Part shown: one piece after another, positions 1 to 7,063 of the stretch | How the letters are laid out: every line of letters begins with the position of its first letter | Position numbering within the stretch: the stretch's first letter is position 1 | Source: an uncultured bacterium | GTDB lineage: Bacteria > Hydrothermota > Tepidihabitantia > Tepidihabitantales > Tepidihabitantaceae | NCBI GenBank assembly: GCA_937139435.1 | Contig: CAKZPX010000249.1 | Coordinates: 1-15,723 of the forward strand | Reading direction: 5' to 3' | Length of the DNA: 15,723 bases | Position numbers and translations under genes: made by a program | The notes under the pieces: generated by a model | Database searches by the model: none | Told to the model about the DNA's origin: nothing | Seen by the model: the letters and a program-made list of their open reading frames with translations, nothing else

Positions 1-1091
1 GTCACATGGTCGCCAGGCATCACCATCTCCACACCCGGCGGTAACTGCACCGAGCCGGTAACGTCAGTGGTCCGGATATAAAACTGCGGACGGTATCCAG
101 AGAAGAAAGGCGTATGCCGACCACCCTCTTCTTTTGTCAACACATAAACCTCAGCCTTGAACTTCCGGTAGGGCTTGATTGAACCCGGCGCTGCGATAAC
201 CATCCCGCGCTCCACCTCATCTTTACCAACACCGCGCAAAAGCAGTCCAACGTTATCTCCCGCCCGTCCCTCATCCAGCACCTTACGGAACATCTCCACA
301 CTCGTGACTACAACCTTATCCTGTTTGCCAAAACCGACAATCTCCACCTCGCTACCTGGCTTCAAAATACCACGCTCCACCCTGCCGGTAACCACTGTTC
401 CACGACCGGTAATGGAGAAAATATCCTCAACCGGCATCAGGAACGGCTTATCAATCTCCCGCACTGGCTCCGGGATAAACTCATCCAGCGCCTTGATCAA
501 CTCCCAGATGGAGTCAACATTCGGACCCGAATCCTCCTGCAGCGCCTTCAATGCACTCCCCTTGATAATCGGGGTCTTGTCGCCCGGGAATTCATATTTG
601 TTCAAAATGTCCTTAATCTCTTCCGAGACCAGTTCAATCATATCCGGGTCATCAACCAGGTCCACCTTGTTCAGATAAACCACAATTGCCGGCACATTAA
701 CCTGCCGTGCCAGAAGCACGTGCTCGGTGGTCTGGGGCATCGGACCATCAGCAGCAGAAACAACCAGAATAGCACCGTCCATCTGCGCCGCACCGGTAAT
801 CATATTTTTGATATAGTCGGCGTGTCCCGGACAATCAATGTGCGCATAATGCCGTTTTTCACTCTCATATTCCACATGGGACACCGCAATCGTCAAAATC
901 TTTGTCTCATCCCGGCGTCCATGCGCCTCACTTGCCTTTGCCACCTGGTCATAGGTGGTAAAAGTGGCAAGCCCCTTTGCTGCCAGCACCTTGGTGATGG
1001 CTGATGTCAATGTCGTCTTACCATGGTCAACATGCCCGATTGTTCCGACATTAACATGTGGCTTTTTTCGTTCAAACTTTGCCTTAGCCAT
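1..1091 (-). CDS. tuf: Elongation factor Tu, partial (3' end beyond window)
   Basis: EF-Tu is the translation GTPase that brings aminoacyl-tRNA to the ribosome. About 363 codons are present; the family is about 395-400 residues, so only the end of domain 3 is missing beyond the left edge. The start is the ATG at 1089-1091, preceded by a strong AAGGAGG (1100-1106). Visible motifs are the P-loop GHVDHGKT (residues 19-26), DCPGH, NKVD, and the domain 2-3 hallmarks GRGTVVTGRVERG and EGGRHTPFFSGYRPQFYIRTTD. Switch I is odd: where most EF-Tu have RGITI, this protein reads KILTI (residues 64-68), after a stretch about five residues longer than in E. coli. The essential switch I Thr appears kept as T67. 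The gene is the last visible member of a tRNA operon and lies 98 bases after tRNA-Thr(GGT). The identification is certain; the meaning of the switch I change is not. Confidence 0.98.
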   Translation of the reverse strand, partial: MAKAKFERKKPHVNVGTIGHVDHGKTTLTSAITKVLAAKGLATFTTYDQVAKASEAHGRRDETKILTIAVSHVEYESEKRHYAHIDCPGHADYIKNMITGAAQMDGAILVVSAADGPMPQTTEHVLLARQVNVPAIVVYLNKVDLVDDPDMIELVSEEIKDILNKYEFPGDKTPIIKGSALKALQEDSGPNVDSIWELIKALDEFIPEPVREIDKPFLMPVEDIFSITGRGTVVTGRVERGILKPGSEVEIVGFGKQDKVVVTSVEMFRKVLDEGRAGDNVGLLLRGVGKDEVERGMVIAAPGSIKPYRKFKAEVYVLTKEEGGRHTPFFSGYRPQFYIRTTDVTGSVQLPPGVEMVMPGDHV

Positions 1092-1189
1092 TTTCTTTTC
1101 CTCCTTACTTGTGTCACGATTTAATATTTCATTACAAATAAAACAACCGTGCCCCAGCTTTTAGCCTGAGCAACGCCGTTACTTTCTTC

Positions 1190-1262
1190 AGCCCACGGCC
1201 GGAATTGAACCGGCGACCTCTTCCTTACCAAGGAAGTGCTCTGCCGACTGAGCTACATGGGC
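1190..1262 (-). tRNA. tRNA-Thr (anticodon GGT)
   Basis: The minus strand folds into a full cloverleaf. The 7-bp acceptor stem pairs GCCCATG with CGTGGGC (one T-G pair). There is a GTAGCTCAGT-type D arm, an anticodon stem CTTCC/GGAAG around the loop TTGGTAA (anticodon GGT) and a GGTTCAATTCC T arm. The discriminator is T and no CCA is encoded, so the tail must be added by a nucleotidyltransferase. It is the last of four tRNAs before tuf. Confidence 0.97.
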
Positions 1263-1369
1263 AAATTGCGCCGTTCTGCAATTATACGCTTAAATTTCTG
1301 TCTGTCAATAACTAAATAACTAAAATTTTATTGCCTCCGGCAACCCAGAATTGACCTGATCCACCCTTT

Positions 1370-1440
1370 AGCGGGCGATGGGAGTCGAACCCACGCAAAC
1401 AGCTTGGAAGGCTGTTGTGCTACCATTACACCACGCCCGC
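1370..1440 (-). tRNA. tRNA-Gly (anticodon TCC)
   Basis: The minus strand shows the acceptor pair GCGGGCG/CGCCCGC, a short D arm (GGTGTAATGGTAGC, typical of tRNA-Gly), the anticodon loop CTTCCAA with anticodon TCC, and a GGTTCGACTCC T arm. The discriminator is T and CCA is not encoded. It is the third tRNA of the tuf operon. Confidence 0.97.
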
Positions 1441-1467
1441 ATCTGTTCACGGGCAAAAGATACGATA

Positions 1468-1550
1468 TGGACGGGGAAGGATTCGAACCTCCGTAGGCGT
1501 TCGCCAGCAGATTTACAGTCTGCCCCCTTTAGCCACTCGGGAACCCGTCC
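1468..1550 (-). tRNA. tRNA-Tyr (anticodon GTA)
   Basis: This is a class II tRNA with a long variable arm, on the minus strand. The acceptor stem is GGACGGG/CCCGTCC with discriminator A. The anticodon loop carries GTA, and an extra arm of about a dozen bases lies before the GGTTCGAATCC T arm. CCA is not encoded. It is the second tRNA of the operon. Confidence 0.97.
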
Positions 1551-1561
1551 TTAAATTTTCC

Positions 1562-1634
1562 AGCCGACAGAGGGAGTCGAACCCCCGACCTGAGGTTTAC
1601 AAAACCTCTGCTCTACCGGCTGAGCTATGTCGGC
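1562..1634 (-). tRNA. tRNA-Thr (anticodon TGT)
   Basis: This is the first gene of the tRNA-tuf operon on the minus strand. The acceptor stem is GCCGACA/TGTCGGC, the anticodon stem GAGGT/ACCTC holds a loop with anticodon TGT, and the T arm is GGGTTCGACTCCC. The discriminator is T and CCA is not encoded. The gene starts about 33 bases after the predicted transcription start. Confidence 0.97.
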
Positions 1635-1642
1635 GCCAACCA

Positions 1643-1661
1643 CGGCGGAACTACCCCGCCG
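1643..1661 (-). other. Hairpin in the 5' leader of the tRNA-tuf transcript
   Basis: CGGCGG at 1643-1648 pairs with CCGCCG at 1656-1661 around a 7-base loop. It lies between the predicted transcription start (about 1667) and the first tRNA. No T-tract follows it, so it is not a terminator. It may protect the 5' end or guide RNase P processing; that role is inferred. Confidence 0.5.
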
Positions 1662-1673
1662 GCATTTTAATAA

Positions 1674-1701
1674 AATATACCACGAAACCAACCATCGTCA
1701 A
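1674..1701 (-). promoter_or_regulatory. Sigma70-type promoter of the tRNA-tuf operon
   Basis: On the minus strand, TTGACG (1696-1701) and TATATT (1674-1679) are separated by 16 bases. The region upstream of the -35 box is A/T-rich (TTGTAAAAAC). The predicted start is near 1667, about 33 bases before tRNA-Thr(TGT). The bases between the -10 box and the start are AT-rich, unlike the GC-rich discriminator of classical stringent promoters. Confidence 0.8.
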
Positions 1702-1739
1702 GTTTTTACAACCAGTGAAAAAATATCCACCATGTTTTC

Positions 1740-2025
1740 TTCACCCTTATTATAAATAAGAGCCAGAAATTAGTAATTTTTCACGCTTCCCGAAGTCCCG
1801 GAATAGAGCAACAACTGTTTTAACCATCTGGTAATAAGCCAGTTGGACATTTCAATCTGCCCCGTAATTATTTATAACCGGACAGGTATCCCCATAATCC
1901 CCGGGATGACCCTGCTCGCCATTCAGTTTTCAGATACCGGGGCTGAAATCGGTTTACAACCTGCCCCAGTTTCGGCACGAAAATTCTAATCCGTCTAATC
2001 AGTTATCCACCCGAAAGTTCTACCG
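1740..2025. other. Intergenic stretch without a recognisable gene
   Basis: About 290 bases lie between the promoter of the tRNA-tuf operon and the terminator of the subtilase gene. I see no ORF with a ribosome binding site, no tRNA, no repeat and no convincing RNA fold here. A remnant of a gene cannot be excluded by eye. Confidence 0.5.
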
Positions 2026-2065
2026 AAAAAATCAGGGCTGGAAAGGGAGAGCCCCTCCAGCCCTG
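2026..2065 (-). terminator. Rho-independent terminator of the subtilase gene
   Basis: CAGGGCTGGA (2033-2042) pairs perfectly with TCCAGCCCTG (2056-2065), and an inner GGG/CCC extends the stem. Read on the minus strand, the hairpin is followed by ATTTTTT (plus-strand A run at 2026-2031). It begins about 22 bases after the subtilase stop codon. Confidence 0.9.
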
Positions 2066-2087
2066 AACCAGAACTTCTCTCAGTCAG

Positions 2088-4985
2088 CTATCTGGTCAAA
2101 ACCAGTTTACCCCAGTGGTCATCACGACCGGTCTTTACCCGATAGAAGTACACACCCCGGGCAACCTCATAACCATTCTCATCCCGACCGTCCCAGACAA
2201 ACTCGCTCCGCACCGTTACCGGTCTTGCCCGGGCGATACTCTTTACCATTCTGCCGGTATTGTCGTAGACCGCAATATCAACCGTTGCTGGCTCTCTCAG
2301 AACAACTGAAAGCACCGTCCTGCCGGTTGTCGGATTCGGTCGGGCACTAACCGTCACCCGTTTTTCCTGTACCGGTGGCAGACCATTCTCTTCCACACCG
2401 GTCACACCCATATTGAAGCCCACCACTTTAACAATCATATTGTTATTACCTGAGAGATACTGCATAATCGTCAACCAGTAGGAACCGTCCCGTGGATCAT
2501 ACTCAATCCCGCGCATATTCCATTCGGTGTTGGCAAAACGGAAACGATTACGTAGAACCCCACTGGTGCGATTAACCTCTACCATCGCACAGGACTCAAG
2601 GGATGTTCCACCGGCATCAAACCAGGAAAACATATTAAGCAGGGAAGGCGTGTTGCTGGGACAGTGGTAGTCAAGCGCCAGGCAACGGGTGCCATAATAC
2701 CCGCTTACCGGATGGGTTATGGTTCGGAGCAACGTACCGGTGGTGTCATAGACAAATATCCGCTGCTGATTTGTGGAACTGCGCCGGTCGCTCACATAAA
2801 CCTCGTGCGTCTCCTCATGCTCCACCACACCGCAGGGGTAATCCGCCTGACTGGCGGTAAAGTAGCGCACAACCGAACCGGTAGGGGTAATCTTGTACAC
2901 CCGTTTTGAAGGATTGGCAACAACCCAGAAGGTGTTGTCATAGGAGCAGTAGGCGATATCAGTGCAGGAGTCCTCAGGCAGTGGTATCGTCCCGCGATAC
3001 TGCAGCGAACTGTCCGAGGTGTACTTGTAGGCAGTGGAACTGAAGAAATACAGACAGTAAATCAGGCTATCCCGCCGGTTATAGGCAACACCGTAAAGAC
3101 CCCAATCAGTCGGCATCCCCGGACACACCTTGGGTCCCCAGATAACTGTCCCGGGTTGAGGTGGTGGCTCACCGACCCTTAAGGTAATCGGTATCCTGGT
3201 AGCATAATCAGCACTGTCACCGGTAATGTAAAGAGTGCAGGCGACCATTGTCCCGGGTGGAATTGTGCGGGCAGCAGAAACCGCCAGCGGGTCACCGGTA
3301 TTGGTCGCCTCACCGCCCGAGGGGATATTACCCCAGGTTGCCGTTGAGTCGGTAACAACCAGCCGACTGTCAAAGGAGCGGAACACGCCAGCGGTATTGT
3401 TACAACCCGCACCCCCGGAGTTGCGCAGGGTTATCCTTAAACGGGCGTCCTCACCCGGGTCAACCCGACCGTTGTTATTACCACCCGGTGGCGAGTCATG
3501 CACCACTACGGTGCGCAGGACAATCATCGGACCACCAGAACCGGTAACGTAGTTCACCGCGGCCAGGGCGTTAATCCGGCCGGCACCGAAATCATTGTCC
3601 TTGCCACCAGGACCCAGATCCACCGCCGTCACCTCCAGAATCGAATCCACCACCGCCGGCATCAACGCCGGATTCTTTGACAGCATCAAACACACCGTGC
3701 CAGCAACATGCGGCGTCGCCATCGACGTCCCATTCATCTCAGTATACCCACCACCAACACGACACGACTTCACCGCCACACCCGGCGCACTCACATCCGG
3801 CTTGGTCAAACCAGGCGGATACGCATAATCATTGTACGGCGCCACACCCTGCCACGTCACCGGACCACGACTGGAAAAACTCGCAATCGCATCCACCGAA
3901 TCAGTCGCACCAATCGATATTATTCCAGATAACCCACCACTCCCCGTGTTCTGCGGATTCCACCACGGCGGCGGCACATTGCCAGGACAACGACAGGAAT
4001 TGGGCGGCGCTAAATAACGCTCATTACCCGCCGCCACCACCTGAATCACCCCCGCCGCATTCACATTGTCCGCCACCTGCCGCCAGGTCGCCTGATGCGG
4101 ATTCCATGATAACTGCCAGCCCAATGACATCGTATACAAATCCGCACCATTGCCCGGCGATAACGGCGGCGCAACACAGAACTGCATCGCCTGCCAGCAC
4201 TGACTCTCCGCCACCGAATCCGCTACCGTCCGTACCCGACACACCATTATCCGCGCATCCGGCGCCACACCGCACTGACTCCCGGACGTCCCATCACTCG
4301 CCACCGTCCCAGCCGTGTGCGTCCCATGTCCATCCACGTCCATCGGATTGTTGTTGTTACTCTCAAAATTCCAACCATGATACGGATAGTTCGGATCCTC
4401 CCACATATGATCCGCTAAATCCGGATGCGTGTAATCACAACCCGTGTCAATGTGACCGCATACCACTCCCTGACCGGTAAAACCCTGCGCCCACACTTCC
4501 GGCGCCTGAACCTTCCGCACACCCCACGTAATCTCATCTAAAACATCCGCCGCAACACGCGGCGCACTTAAATCCGGACAGTGCACCAGATCATAATTCA
4601 CATAATGCACATCCCCCCGCGCACCCAGCAACCGAATCACTCCCGGCGTCGCCTCACAGTAAACCGCATTGATAATCCACAAAGGACGAATGTCCGCTAC
4701 CTCACCACCGGCAACATAACCCTCAAGAAACGCCAGCAAATCCGCCTGCTCCCGCCCACTGAACTCCTGAAGGATCCGCGCCACCGCCACCCGACGCTGC
4801 GCACGCGGTAAACCATCAACCAGCGAGTTCAATAACCCGCTGTCAAACTGCCGCTTGAGCACAACCTGCACCGGTAAACGACCACCAGCCTCAGCAACCG
4901 CCAGCCGACGCTCCAGCTCCGGACTGATCAGCGCAAAACTAAACACCACCAGCACCAGAACCAGCAACACCGCTACTCTCTTCAT
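2088..4985 (-). CDS. Secreted subtilisin-like serine protease with beta-propeller-like region and FlgD/T9SS-type C-terminal module
   Basis: The product is a 965-residue S8-family protease. The start chosen is the ATG at 4983-4985, because AAGGAGGTG (4991-4999) sits just upstream and a signal peptide (MKRVAVLLVLVLVVFSFA) begins there. A longer reading from 5036 would place 17 unlikely residues before it. A propeptide-like region follows to about residue 150. The catalytic domain shows Asp180 (HIDTG), His220 (GHGTHTAG), oxyanion Asn321 (AAGNE) and Ser421 (GTSMATPHVAG), so it should be active. A CARDB/Ig-like segment follows (about 465-595), then a region with repeated blade-like strands (about 600-860), a GVEEN linker and a final module of about 90 residues (YDNTGRMV, DENGYEVARGVYFYR). 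Codon choice changes sharply near residue 459: the 5' part prefers ACG, GCG, CCG and GTG, the 3' part ACC and GCC. It is a single gene with its own promoter and terminator. The substrate is unknown. Confidence 0.95.
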   Translation of the reverse strand: MKRVAVLLVLVLVVFSFALISPELERRLAVAEAGGRLPVQVVLKRQFDSGLLNSLVDGLPRAQRRVAVARILQEFSGREQADLLAFLEGYVAGGEVADIRPLWIINAVYCEATPGVIRLLGARGDVHYVNYDLVHCPDLSAPRVAADVLDEITWGVRKVQAPEVWAQGFTGQGVVCGHIDTGCDYTHPDLADHMWEDPNYPYHGWNFESNNNNPMDVDGHGTHTAGTVASDGTSGSQCGVAPDARIMVCRVRTVADSVAESQCWQAMQFCVAPPLSPGNGADLYTMSLGWQLSWNPHQATWRQVADNVNAAGVIQVVAAGNERYLAPPNSCRCPGNVPPPWWNPQNTGSGGLSGIISIGATDSVDAIASFSSRGPVTWQGVAPYNDYAYPPGLTKPDVSAPGVAVKSCRVGGGYTEMNGTSMATPHVAGTVCLMLSKNPALMPAVVDSILEVTAVDLGPGGKDNDFGAGRINALAAVNYVTGSGGPMIVLRTVVVHDSPPGGNNNGRVDPGEDARLRITLRNSGGAGCNNTAGVFRSFDSRLVVTDSTATWGNIPSGGEATNTGDPLAVSAARTIPPGTMVACTLYITGDSADYATRIPITLRVGEPPPQPGTVIWGPKVCPGMPTDWGLYGVAYNRRDSLIYCLYFFSSTAYKYTSDSSLQYRGTIPLPEDSCTDIAYCSYDNTFWVVANPSKRVYKITPTGSVVRYFTASQADYPCGVVEHEETHEVYVSDRRSSTNQQRIFVYDTTGTLLRTITHPVSGYYGTRCLALDYHCPSNTPSLLNMFSWFDAGGTSLESCAMVEVNRTSGVLRNRFRFANTEWNMRGIEYDPRDGSYWLTIMQYLSGNNNMIVKVVGFNMGVTGVEENGLPPVQEKRVTVSARPNPTTGRTVLSVVLREPATVDIAVYDNTGRMVKSIARARPVTVRSEFVWDGRDENGYEVARGVYFYRVKTGRDDHWGKLVLTR

Positions 4986-4990
4986 AAAAA

Positions 4991-4999
4991 CACCTCCTT
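4991..4999 (-). promoter_or_regulatory. Ribosome binding site deciding the subtilase start
   Basis: AAGGAGGTG on the minus strand lies 5 bases before the ATG at 4983-4985. It selects the internal Met that opens the signal peptide over the upstream ATG at 5036. Confidence 0.9.
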
Positions 5000-5048
5000 G
5001 AAATTTTGGGTTAAATGAGAGACGAAATAATAACATTTTATTGTCGGA

Positions 5049-5077
5049 ATTATAAACTCACATAATTCCAAAGTCAA
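5049..5077 (-). promoter_or_regulatory. Consensus sigma70 promoter of the subtilase gene
   Basis: On the minus strand, TTGACT (5072-5077) and a perfect TATAAT (5049-5054) are separated by the optimal 17 bases. The predicted start is near 5042, giving a leader of about 57 bases with a strong ribosome binding site. Confidence 0.88.
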
Positions 5078-5081
5078 TATC

Positions 5082-5110
5082 TTGACTACTGACTAAACCA
5101 CCGGCACACT
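5082..5110 (+). promoter_or_regulatory. Possible divergent promoter of cutA
   Basis: TTGACT (5082-5087) is followed after 17 bases by CACACT (5105-5110), which matches only three of six -10 positions. The implied start (about 5117) is two bases before the cutA ATG, in keeping with the lack of a ribosome binding site there. The -35 box forms the dyad AGTCAA-TATC-TTGACT with the -35 box of the divergent subtilase promoter. The -10 box is weak, so this call is tentative. Confidence 0.35.
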
Positions 5111-5118
5111 TTAATGGT

Positions 5119-5460
5119 ATGGTAGAACATCTGCAGGTGTTCATCACCCTGCCCGATAAAAAGGGTGCAGAAAGATTAAGCCAGAAACTGCTTGAGAAAA
5201 GGCTTGCCGCCTGTATCCAGGTTATTGGTCCAATTACCAGCCATTACTGGTGGCAGGAAAAGATTACTCACAGCAAAGAATGGCTCTGTATTGCCAAAAC
5301 CACCCGCCATTGCTACCACGAACTGGAAAAGACGGTTCAGGAATTTCACTCCTATGAGGTACCGGAAATAATTGCCCTGCCGATCACCGCTGGTTACCAG
5401 CCCTATTTTAAATGGCTCCAACAGGAATTAAAGCCGACCCGAACCAGGAAAAGGAAGTAA
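5119..5460 (+). CDS. cutA: CutA1-family protein (divalent cation tolerance)
   Basis: This is a 113-residue protein of normal CutA1 length. CutA proteins are small, very stable trimers with a ferredoxin-like fold, linked to copper or divalent-metal tolerance in E. coli; the biochemical role is still debated. Family hallmarks are seen: LEKRLAACIQV (about residues 25-35), the aromatic HYWW pair (44-45), and HSYEVPEIIALPI (77-89) followed by YFKWL. No Shine-Dalgarno sequence precedes the ATG at 5119, and the possible promoter would give an almost leaderless mRNA. It is the first gene of a two-gene unit with the HEAT-repeat protein, which starts one base after its stop. Nearby metal-type stress genes (11.5-14 kb) make a link to metals tempting but unproven. 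Confidence 0.93.
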   Translation: MVEHLQVFITLPDKKGAERLSQKLLEKRLAACIQVIGPITSHYWWQEKITHSKEWLCIAKTTRHCYHELEKTVQEFHSYEVPEIIALPITAGYQPYFKWLQQELKPTRTRKRK

Positions 5461-5461
5461 A

Positions 5462-7063
5462 TTGCCACTACCGGAAATCATCGCCCGGCTCCAGCACCCT
5501 GACCCGGTGGTGCGCAGCATCGCCATTGACGAACTCCGCACCCTGAACCCGGAAATCGCTGCCGGTGCCCTGGTCTTTCTCCTCGCTGACCCGGAACCAG
5601 CGATCCGGCAGCAGACGATTAACACCCTCGGCGCCCTGGGCAAAGCTGCGGTAGAACCGGTTGTTCGCTACCTTGCCAGCTGGGAGGGTTCCCTGGGCAC
5701 CGAAATACCGAAACTGCTTGGTAAACTGGGCGACCCTGCTGCTGTTGACATCATTCTTGCTCACCTCAACGACCCTGACCCGGCGGTGCGTGAGACGCTC
5801 GCCATCGCCCTGGGCAAAATCGGTGGCACCCGGGCATTAACCGGTTTATGTGAACTCCTGCGCGATACCGTTGCCCGGGTACAGATCGCTGCTGCCGATG
5901 CCTTAGGACAGCTTGCCCGTCCCGAGGCAATCAACCCCCTGCTGGATGAGCTGGCGGACGATAACCCATTAGTCCGTCAGGCAGCAATCCGTGCCCTGGG
6001 TAAAATTGGCGACCGCCAGGCGGCGGCCGCCCTGAGCCGAATTATCGCCGAAGACCCATCAGCCGATGTGCGCACCGTTGCTGCGGCGGCGTTACAGGAA
6101 CTATCGGACCGTTCGGTAAAAAACCTCCTTAACTCCCTGACAGTGGAAGATATTGACACCCGCAACCAAGCATTCAACCGCATTGTGGAACTCGGTCACA
6201 CCGCCATCATCCCGCTTGCAGAGTTAATTGACTATCCCGATCCCACCATCCGTGCCATCGTTGCCGAGGCGCTGGGCGCCATCGGTGAACCAGCAGTAAT
6301 TGATATCCTCGCCCGTCTCCTGTCTGATCCAGAAGGTTCGGTGCGGGTTAGTGCGGGACAGGCGCTGGGGAAGATCCGCCACTTCCGTGCTGCCGAAAAA
6401 ATCACATCGGCTTTAGAAGACCCGGACCCCAAGGTCGCCGGTATCGCCGCCACAGCACTGGCAACGCTCGGTGATATTGCGGTGGAACCGGTCTTCCAGC
6501 TCCTCCGCCACCAGTCAGCAGAAATCCGTGCCCGGGTCATTGACGTCCTGGGACGCCTGCGTTATCAGGGCGCCTGTGAACGACTCTGTCAGGGATTAAC
6601 CGATAGCAGCAGCTGGGTAAGGATCGTCTCGGCCCAGGCACTGGGCGAGATCGGTGAATCCTCTGCCGCTCCGGCACTGCTCAACGCCCTTGACGATACC
6701 AATCACATCGTCCGGGCAATGGCTGCCGAGGCACTGGGCAAACTCCGTGACTACCGGGCGAGTATGAAATTATTAGAGCTGACCAACGACCCGACTGACC
6801 TTGCCCGCAGTAGCGCCTTCCGTGCCCTGGGCAAAATCGGCAATCCCGCCGCTGTCCCATTGCTCCTTAATGCCCTTGACGATCCGGAACCGTCGGTCCG
6901 TGCCGCAGTAATTGAAGCGATCGTTGACCTGCGGGTCACCACTGCCCTTGACCGGCTCCAGCGCATCGCCCGCCCCTGGCCATTGAGCCGGGAACCAAAA
7001 GAGGTAAAGGAAATCGCCCGCTGGGCAATTGCGGTACTTACGCAGATTAAACCAGCCCACTAA
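5462..7063 (+). CDS. HEAT-repeat (PBS-lyase-type) protein of unknown function
   Basis: The 533-residue protein is built almost entirely from about 16 tandem units of roughly 31 residues. Each has the pattern DPxxxVRxxAxxALGKIG followed by a second helix with AxxxLxxxL. Such arrays form a curved alpha-helical solenoid used for protein-protein binding; they do not by themselves show an enzyme activity. No signal peptide, membrane segment or extra domain is visible, so it is probably cytoplasmic. The start is TTG at 5462, with AAGGAAG four bases upstream and no in-frame ATG near. It lies one base after the cutA stop, so the two are likely translated in a coupled way. A repeat in the middle (about residues 210-240) is more divergent. 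The 3' end overlaps the stop codon of the convergent ftsY. A partner cannot be named from the sequence. Confidence 0.92.
   Translation: MPLPEIIARLQHPDPVVRSIAIDELRTLNPEIAAGALVFLLADPEPAIRQQTINTLGALGKAAVEPVVRYLASWEGSLGTEIPKLLGKLGDPAAVDIILAHLNDPDPAVRETLAIALGKIGGTRALTGLCELLRDTVARVQIAAADALGQLARPEAINPLLDELADDNPLVRQAAIRALGKIGDRQAAAALSRIIAEDPSADVRTVAAAALQELSDRSVKNLLNSLTVEDIDTRNQAFNRIVELGHTAIIPLAELIDYPDPTIRAIVAEALGAIGEPAVIDILARLLSDPEGSVRVSAGQALGKIRHFRAAEKITSALEDPDPKVAGIAATALATLGDIAVEPVFQLLRHQSAEIRARVIDVLGRLRYQGACERLCQGLTDSSSWVRIVSAQALGEIGESSAAPALLNALDDTNHIVRAMAAEALGKLRDYRASMKLLELTNDPTDLARSSAFRALGKIGNPAAVPLLLNALDDPEPSVRAAVIEAIVDLRVTTALDRLQRIARPWPLSREPKEVKEIARWAIAVLTQIKPAH

Noticed and set aside
175..678. 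Plus-strand ORF of 167 codons at the left end
   Set aside because: It is antisense to tuf, whose translation is unambiguous.
1415..1759. Plus-strand ORF of 114 codons
   Set aside because: It runs antisense through three tRNA genes and has no ribosome binding site.
1828..1842. Small hairpin CTGG/CCAG in the intergenic region
   Set aside because: A 4-bp stem with a 7-base loop is expected by chance and has no T-tract.
3677..4480. Long plus-strand ORF of 267 codons opposite the subtilase
   Set aside because: It is antisense to the catalytic domain, whose motifs are intact. Its product is dominated by Pro, His, Ser and Thr as expected from a reversed G-rich codon pattern. It is a by-product of the codon bias.
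2088..5036. Longer subtilase reading frame starting at 5036
   Set aside because: The extra 17 residues would bury the signal peptide, the 5036 ATG has no ribosome binding site and lies upstream of or at the predicted transcription start region, while the internal ATG has a strong site.
5462..7063. DNA tandem repeat or CRISPR-like array
   Set aside because: The 93-base periodicity reflects degenerate HEAT repeats at protein level; the DNA units are not identical and there are no constant repeats with unique spacers.
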